NCBI GenBank assembly: GCA_017437345.1
Contig: JAFSBJ010000057.1
Span: 1 to 5,168, forward strand
Direction of reading: 5' to 3'
Source: Clostridia bacterium
Lineage (GTDB): Bacteria; Bacillota_A; Clostridia; UMGS1810
Length of the DNA stretch: 5,168 bases
Part shown: positions 1 to 5,168 of the stretch, piece after piece
Layout of the letters: the number at the start of each line of letters is the position of its first letter
Numbering within the stretch: the stretch's first letter is position 1
Made by a program: the position numbers and the translations under genes
The notes under the pieces: generated by a model
What the model was told of the DNA's origin: nothing
What the model saw: only the letters and a program-made list of their open reading frames with translations
Databases searched by the model: none

Positions 1-2
1 AG

Positions 3-134
3 GTTGTGGCATATGATGACTTGATGGCTTGCGGAACATACGCTGCCGCAAGAGAAAAAGGTCTTGTTCGTTTAGAGGGCAAAGAATATGTTATGAACGA
101 TGGTGACATTGTTTTATTCAGATTTAATGTTTGA
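3..134 (+). CDS. ychF: Ribosome-binding ATPase YchF (OLA1 family), C-terminal fragment
   Basis: This is the last 43 codons of a gene that begins before the window, read in the frame that ends at the TGA at 132-134. The peptide starts VVAYDDLMACGTYAAAREKG and finishes NDGDIVLFRFNV. This closely resembles the C-terminal TGS domain of YchF/OLA1 proteins, which characteristically end in a DGDVIxFRFNV-like tail after an AAAREAGKxRLEGKDY-like stretch. Family knowledge: YchF is an Obg-related P-loop protein that prefers ATP to GTP, binds ribosomes in the cytoplasm and is linked to translation and stress responses. The nucleotide-binding G domain lies outside the window, so its motifs cannot be checked. 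No clear terminator follows, and the next gene has its own promoter about 80 bp downstream. The family call is confident because the tail is very conserved. Confidence 0.9.
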   Translation, partial: VVAYDDLMACGTYAAAREKGLVRLEGKEYVMNDGDIVLFRFNV

Positions 135-211
135 TATTCAAAGTTTGTTCACAAATGTACAAAATAACAAAAGGATTTTTATTTTATTGGAAAAATTTGT
201 TTATTTATCTA

Positions 212-240
212 TTGAATTTTTTAAAGTATGAATATATAAT
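212..240 (+). promoter_or_regulatory. Sigma-A-type promoter of groESL
   Basis: A -35 box TTGAAT (212-217) and a perfect -10 box TATAAT (235-240) are separated by the ideal 17 bp. The region just upstream (about 185-211) is rich in A and T tracts and could act as an UP element. The expected transcription start is near 246-248, immediately before the CIRCE operator, giving a 5' leader of about 80 nt ahead of groES. This is the standard layout for a housekeeping-sigma heat-shock promoter held down by HrcA. The boxes and spacing are seen directly; the start site is inferred. Confidence 0.85.
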
Positions 241-250
241 ATAATTATAT

Positions 251-277
251 TTAGCACTCGCAATCAAAGAGTGCTAA
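251..277 (+). promoter_or_regulatory. CIRCE operator (HrcA binding site)
   Basis: TTAGCACTC (251-259), a 9-nt spacer (260-268) and GAGTGCTAA (269-277) form the exact 9-9-9 inverted repeat known as CIRCE. Established knowledge: the HrcA repressor binds CIRCE in front of groESL and dnaK operons and is released when GroEL is occupied by unfolded protein, so GroEL feedback-controls its own operon. Here the element starts about 10 bp downstream of the -10 box, so bound HrcA would overlap the transcription start, and the repeat would also be present as a hairpin at the 5' end of the mRNA. No hrcA gene is in the window. Confidence 0.97.
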
Positions 278-304
278 AACAAAATTAATCAATAATCTTT
301 TTAA

Positions 305-613
<309 letters not shown>

Positions 614-627
614 TTTATCGGAGGTAA

Positions 628-2274
<1,647 letters not shown>

Positions 2275-2281
2275 TAAATAA

Positions 2282-2333
2282 TTCCATCGAAAAACTCCAG
2301 ACAGAATTTTCTGTCTGGAGTTTTTTAATGGAA
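2282..2333. terminator. Bidirectional intrinsic terminator between groEL and ppa
   Basis: A perfect 15-bp stem pairs 2290-2304 with 2311-2325. Its core is ACTCCAGACAG against CTGTCTGGAGT, its loop is 6 nt (AATTTT), and it is followed by a T run (2321-2326) on the + strand. The matching A run (2290-2294) gives a T run on the - strand. It can therefore end groEL transcripts from the left and ppa transcripts from the right. A further 6-bp match outside the stem (TTCCAT 2282-2287 with ATGGAA 2328-2333) extends the dyad. It fills most of the 65-bp gap between the two convergent genes. Confidence 0.93.
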
Positions 2334-2339
2334 AATCTA

Positions 2340-2870
2340 TTATTTGTTGAATTTGTGATTGTAGGAAAGAATGCTTCTTTCTATTATTTTAACAGCCTCT
2401 GTTGCACCTTCGCTTTGAGATACAAAGGTTTTAACGCCTTCAAGCTCTTTATAAACAGTGAAGAAATGTCTTATTTCATCGGTTATGTGCTCAGGTAGTT
2501 CTTCAATTGAATTATACACATTATATGACGGATCGCCAAAGGGAATGGCAATTATTTTTTCGTCCATTTTGCCATCGTCTTCCATAGTGATAACTCCAAC
2601 AGGCTTACAGCGGACAAGAGCCTGATTGAGTAGTGGCTCAGAGCAAAGAACCAGAACATCCAATGGGTCACCGTCGTCACTTAGGGTGCGTGGAATGAAT
2701 CCATAGTTTGCAGGATAGTGGGTTGAAGTATAGAGAATTCTATCTAAAATCAGCATACCTGTGGATTTATCCAGCTCATATTTCTGCTTTTGTCCTTTGG
2801 TTATTTCAATATAGACAAGAAAGCTTTCCGGGTGGATTCTGTCGGGGGATATGTCGTGCCATACATTCAT
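2340..2870 (-). CDS. ppa: Inorganic pyrophosphatase, soluble family I
   Basis: This cytoplasmic enzyme hydrolyses pyrophosphate to two phosphates with Mg2+, pulling biosynthetic and nucleotidyl-transfer reactions forward. Its 176 residues match the usual bacterial family I length. The signature DGDPLDV is at 66-72, with metal-binding Asp66, Asp68 and Asp71. Two more acidic ligands fall in MEDDGKMDE at Asp98 and Asp103, aligning with E. coli Asp97 and Asp102. Other active-site positions visible by alignment from memory are Lys30 and Glu32 (KYE), Arg44, Tyr56 and Tyr140-Lys141. The start is supported by AGGAG (- strand, 2879-2883), 8 nt before the ATG. It lies 17 bp behind mnmA on the same strand and has no promoter of its own, so it is the last gene of the mnmA-ppa transcript and ends at the shared terminator. 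All key residues appear intact. Confidence 0.95.
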   Translation of the reverse strand: MNVWHDISPDRIHPESFLVYIEITKGQKQKYELDKSTGMLILDRILYTSTHYPANYGFIPRTLSDDGDPLDVLVLCSEPLLNQALVRCKPVGVITMEDDGKMDEKIIAIPFGDPSYNVYNSIEELPEHITDEIRHFFTVYKELEGVKTFVSQSEGATEAVKIIERSILSYNHKFNK

Positions 2871-2887
2871 TATGATTGCTCCTTTAT

Positions 2888-3940
2888 TTATATTATTGTT
2901 CCGCCGCCAAGAACAACATCGTCATCATAAATAACAACTGCCTGACCTTTGGCTATGGCTCTCTGAGGCTCTGAAAATTCTATGTGGACTTTTCCTTCAC
3001 CAGTTACAAAAACTATGCAGTCAGCTTCTTTTGTGCTATAGCGAACTTTGGCTTTTGCCTTAAGCTTTTGGGGTGGATTATCAAACACAATCCAGTTGAA
3101 ATCACAGGCATCAAGGCTAGTGGAAAACAGGTCTTCATTTTTAGCAAGAACAACTTCATTTTTTAAGACATTCTTTTCTTTAACATAGACCTTCTCGCCA
3201 AAGGCTGTGCCAAGACCTTTTCTCTGACCTATGGTATAGTTTATGATGCCTTCGTGGGTGCCTATTTTTTCACCCTTTAAATTCACAAAGTCACCGGATG
3301 GATAGATTTTATTTGTGAAGGATTTTATAACTTTAATATACTCTCCATCAGGAACAAAGCATATATCCTGGCTATCGCTTTTATGGGCAGATACAAAACC
3401 CAAATCCTGCGCCAAAGCTCTTATTTCATTTTTGGTCATTGCACCCAATGGGAACTCTACCCTACTTAGCTGAGCCTGATTTAAGGAATAGAGAAAATAG
3501 GTCTGGTCTTTTTTTTCATCCGCTGCTTTTTTGAGATAATATCTTCCATTTTCCAAAGTTACCCGTGCATAGTGGCCTGTTGCCATCTTTTCACATTTCA
3601 AATTGGATGCCGCATTTAAAAACTTTCCGAATTTCATATAGCGGTTACATTCTATGCAAGGGTTTGGTGTGCCGCCTGATTCATAGATTGAAATGAAGCG
3701 GTCTATAACCTCTTTTTTAAATTCGTCTCTCATATCCAAAACATGAAAATCAATGCCAAGAGCATTACAAACGCTTTTGGCATCATTAATATCACTTAAA
3801 TTTTTCTCTTCATCTGAGCCATATTTATCGTGGAGACGCATCGTTGCTCCTATGCATTTATAGCCTTTTTTCTGCATAAGATATGCCGCAACAGATGAAT
3901 CTACCCCACCGCTCATTGCAATTAATGCTTTTTCGTACAT
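2888..3940 (-). CDS. mnmA: tRNA-specific 2-thiouridylase MnmA (TrmU)
   Basis: This enzyme thiolates uridine 34 in the wobble position of tRNAs for Lys, Glu and Gln. It activates the uridine with ATP, releasing pyrophosphate, and inserts sulfur delivered as persulfide from a cysteine desulfurase. Its 350 residues are within the family range. The PP-loop SGGVDSS is at 10-16. NPCIECN (93-99) contains Cys98, the likely catalytic cysteine (E. coli Cys102), with an additional Cys95 beside it. TGHYAR is at 121-126 and DQTYFL at 145-150. SQDICF (190-195) contains Cys194, the expected persulfide cysteine (E. coli Cys199). GQRKGLG (238-244) opens the central domain, and a beta-barrel domain completes the chain. 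AAAGGA-type ribosome binding sequence (- strand, 3947-3952) is 6 nt before the ATG. Ppa follows after 17 bp. No convincing promoter is visible directly upstream, so read-through from cysK is possible. Confidence 0.96.
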   Translation of the reverse strand: MYEKALIAMSGGVDSSVAAYLMQKKGYKCIGATMRLHDKYGSDEEKNLSDINDAKSVCNALGIDFHVLDMRDEFKKEVIDRFISIYESGGTPNPCIECNRYMKFGKFLNAASNLKCEKMATGHYARVTLENGRYYLKKAADEKKDQTYFLYSLNQAQLSRVEFPLGAMTKNEIRALAQDLGFVSAHKSDSQDICFVPDGEYIKVIKSFTNKIYPSGDFVNLKGEKIGTHEGIINYTIGQRKGLGTAFGEKVYVKEKNVLKNEVVLAKNEDLFSTSLDACDFNWIVFDNPPQKLKAKAKVRYSTKEADCIVFVTGEGKVHIEFSEPQRAIAKGQAVVIYDDDVVLGGGTII

Positions 3941-3954
3941 ATAAATTCCTTTCG

Positions 3955-4107
3955 TAAATTAGTGTTTGGCGAAGAGTTTTGGCTAATGATTTTTTGTAGG
4001 GGTCGGCCTCCGGACGACCCGCATAATATTGCTGAAATCAAGCGGGATGTCGAGGACGCCATCCCCTACAATATGATATTAGAACCTAGCCGCCAAACAA
4101 TAATTTA
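3955..4107. repeat. Long imperfect inverted repeat, MITE- or REP-like, in the cysK-mnmA gap
   Basis: Nearly the whole gap is one imperfect palindrome. The outer arms TAAATTAGTGTTTGGCG (3955-3971) and its partner at 4091-4107 match at 16 of 17 positions. The next about 20 nt on each side match only loosely and differ by a few bases in length. Then TTGTAGGGG (3994-4002) pairs perfectly with CCCCTACAA (4063-4071), and CCCGC (4018-4022) pairs with GCGGG (4042-4046). The centre, 4023-4041, is unpaired and AT-rich. Within each inner arm lies a smaller hairpin, GGGTCG/CGACCC (4000-4005 with 4015-4020) and GGGATG/CATCCC (4044-4049 with 4060-4065). The GC-rich core stands out from the AT-rich flanks. 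It has no coding capacity of its own. It is best read as a non-autonomous transposable or dispersed repeat; copy number elsewhere cannot be seen from this window. Confidence 0.75.
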
Positions 4108-5031
4108 TTTATACAAATCGGTTGAAAGATAGCGTTCTCCGCTATCGGGAAGAAGAACAACAATATTCTTACCATTATTTTCTTCTCTTTTTGCAATCTC
4201 AAACGCAGCATAGAGTGCTGCACCGGATGAAATACCAACAAGAACGCCTTCTTTTGTGCCCATATCTCTTGAAAGCTTATAGGCATCATCTTTTGAAACC
4301 TTTATTATTTCATCATAGATTTTGGTATTTAATATATCAGGAACAAAGCCTGCGCCTATGCCCTGAAGACCATGAGTTCCGGGATTTTCACCTGAGAGAA
4401 CTGCAGAGGTATCGGGCTCTGCGGCTATTATTTTTATGTTTTCATTTTTCGATTTCAGATATTCGCCGACTCCGGTTATTGTGCCGCCTGTGCCAACTCC
4501 TGCAACAAAGAAATCAACATTTCCATCCATATCATTATATATTTCAGGGCCTGTGGTTTCAAAATGTGCTTTGGGATTTGCAGGATTTGTAAACTGACCT
4601 GCAATAAGGCTATTGGGAATCTGCTTTTTTAGTTCCTCTGCCTTTTCTATGGCACCCTTCATTCCAAGAGAACCATCGGATAAAACAAGCTCGGCTCCAT
4701 AAGCCTTCATCAAAAGACGACGCTCCATACTCATTGTGTCGGGCATAACGATTATTGCTCTGTAGCCAAGAGATGCGGCAATGGATGAAAGACCGATACC
4801 TGTGTTACCGGAAGTAGGTTCAATAATAACACTATCATCTTTTAAGATTCCTTTATTAGTTGCATCATTTATGATAGAAAGAGCAACCCTGTCTTTAGCT
4901 GAGCCAGCTGGATTGAAGCCTTCTAGCTTGGCATAGATATTTGCTTTTAAATTATATTTTTCTTTTAGATTGGTTAGCTCTAAAAGAGGTGTGTTTCCAA
5001 CCAATTCGGAAACGGATTTATAGATTTTCAT
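4105..5031 (-). CDS. cysK: Cysteine synthase A (O-acetylserine sulfhydrylase)
   Basis: This cytoplasmic PLP enzyme makes L-cysteine and acetate from O-acetyl-L-serine and sulfide, the last step of sulfur assimilation. Its 308 residues are normal for the family. VGNTPLLEL is at 11-19. NPAGSAKDR (40-48) holds Lys46, the PLP Schiff-base lysine. The substrate loop TSGNTG is at 73-78. QFTNPANP (146-153) fits CysK. GTGGT (180-184) is the PLP phosphate-binding loop, GIGAGFVP is at 224-231, and SSG (268-270) contacts the pyridine ring. The chain ends with the typical LPDSGERYLSTDLY. AAAGGA (- strand, upstream edge of 5040-5047) sits 8 nt before the ATG. It has its own leader and promoter on the right, and mnmA lies downstream across the inverted repeat. 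A cystathionine beta-synthase-like or CysM role is less likely given the CysK-like motifs, but substrate use is inferred. Confidence 0.94.
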   Translation of the reverse strand: MKIYKSVSELVGNTPLLELTNLKEKYNLKANIYAKLEGFNPAGSAKDRVALSIINDATNKGILKDDSVIIEPTSGNTGIGLSSIAASLGYRAIIVMPDTMSMERRLLMKAYGAELVLSDGSLGMKGAIEKAEELKKQIPNSLIAGQFTNPANPKAHFETTGPEIYNDMDGNVDFFVAGVGTGGTITGVGEYLKSKNENIKIIAAEPDTSAVLSGENPGTHGLQGIGAGFVPDILNTKIYDEIIKVSKDDAYKLSRDMGTKEGVLVGISSGAALYAAFEIAKREENNGKNIVVLLPDSGERYLSTDLYK

Positions 5032-5100
5032 AAAACTCGTCCTTTTTAATCTCTGAAATATAAATCTCTTGTGTAGACCTTATATAAACACTATAAAAAT

Positions 5101-5129
5101 AATATACCACATAAATCAAATTAATTCAA
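5101..5129 (-). promoter_or_regulatory. Probable promoter of cysK
   Basis: Read on the - strand, a -35 box TTGAAT (5124-5129) and a -10 box TATATT (5101-5106) are 17 bp apart. A TG one base before the -10 box (5108-5109) makes an extended -10. The expected leader to the cysK start is about 60 nt. A better -35 match, TTGACA (5132-5137), lies just upstream but has no good -10 box at the right distance. The leader is too short for a T-box and shows no clear riboswitch. A small palindrome TTATATAA (5080-5087) lies just inside the transcript and could be an operator, but this is weak. Confidence 0.55.
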
Positions 5130-5168
5130 GCTGTCAATAAATTTTGTTAGTTAAGCCATTCAAGACAT

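Noticed and set aside
144..155. TTTG/CAAA hairpin shortly after the ychF stop, considered as a terminator.
   Set aside because: The stem is only 4 bp, AT-rich and has no T run directly behind it.
4070..4100. Possible promoter for mnmA within the repeat (TTGTTT and TATCAT, 16 bp apart, - strand).
   Set aside because: Both boxes are poor matches, and such hits are expected by chance in AT-rich DNA.
4086..4289. A 67-codon - strand frame overlapping the cysK 3' end and the inverted repeat.
   Set aside because: It is out of frame with cysK and mostly inside it, with no recognisable protein features. The repeat appears non-coding.
4122..4592. A 156-codon open frame on the + strand opposite cysK.
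   Set aside because: It is wholly antisense to a well-supported cysK, is abnormally rich in Leu, Arg, His and Gln, matches no family I know, and has no ribosome binding site of note. It is a shadow frame.
5032..5100. T-box, S-box or other riboswitch in the cysK leader.
   Set aside because: The leader is only about 60-70 nt, with no T-box sequence, no stable stems and no terminator hairpin before the ribosome binding site.

Overview
The window looks like an ordinary chromosomal segment from a low-GC Gram-positive bacterium, most likely an uncultured Clostridia-type Firmicute. The reasons are AT-rich intergenic DNA, strong AGGAGG-type ribosome binding sites on most genes, a perfect CIRCE operator in front of groESL (HrcA control) and Firmicute-like versions of MnmA and CysK. 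This placement is inference from sequence style, not from a database search. All genes start with ATG and none appears broken.

Left part, + strand: the window opens inside the last 43 codons of a YchF/OLA1-type ribosome-associated ATPase. An AT-rich gap follows, holding a well-formed sigma-A promoter (TTGAAT, 17 bp, TATAAT) and a perfect CIRCE just downstream of the expected transcription start. These drive groES and groEL, which are 20 bp apart and form the GroEL/GroES chaperonin operon. A strong hairpin terminator ends the operon. Its A-rich and T-rich flanks make it usable from both directions, so it also ends the operon converging from the right.

Right part, - strand, read from the right edge inward: a promoter-bearing leader, cysK (O-acetylserine sulfhydrylase), a 164-bp gap, mnmA (tRNA 2-thiouridylase), 17 bp, then ppa (family I inorganic pyrophosphatase), which ends against the shared terminator. 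CysK makes cysteine. Cysteine is the sulfur source for tRNA thiolation through a desulfurase not present here. MnmA uses ATP and releases pyrophosphate, which Ppa can hydrolyse. The grouping therefore makes biochemical sense, although the link is inferred.

The least ordinary piece of DNA is the cysK-mnmA gap. It is almost entirely a roughly 153-bp imperfect inverted repeat with a GC-rich core bounded by TTGTAGGGG and CCCCTACAA. It looks like a small non-coding mobile or dispersed repeat (MITE- or REP-like) and its outer arm reaches the cysK stop codon. I see no CRISPR array, RNA gene, transposase, phage gene or undescribed multi-gene system; apart from that repeat the region is housekeeping.
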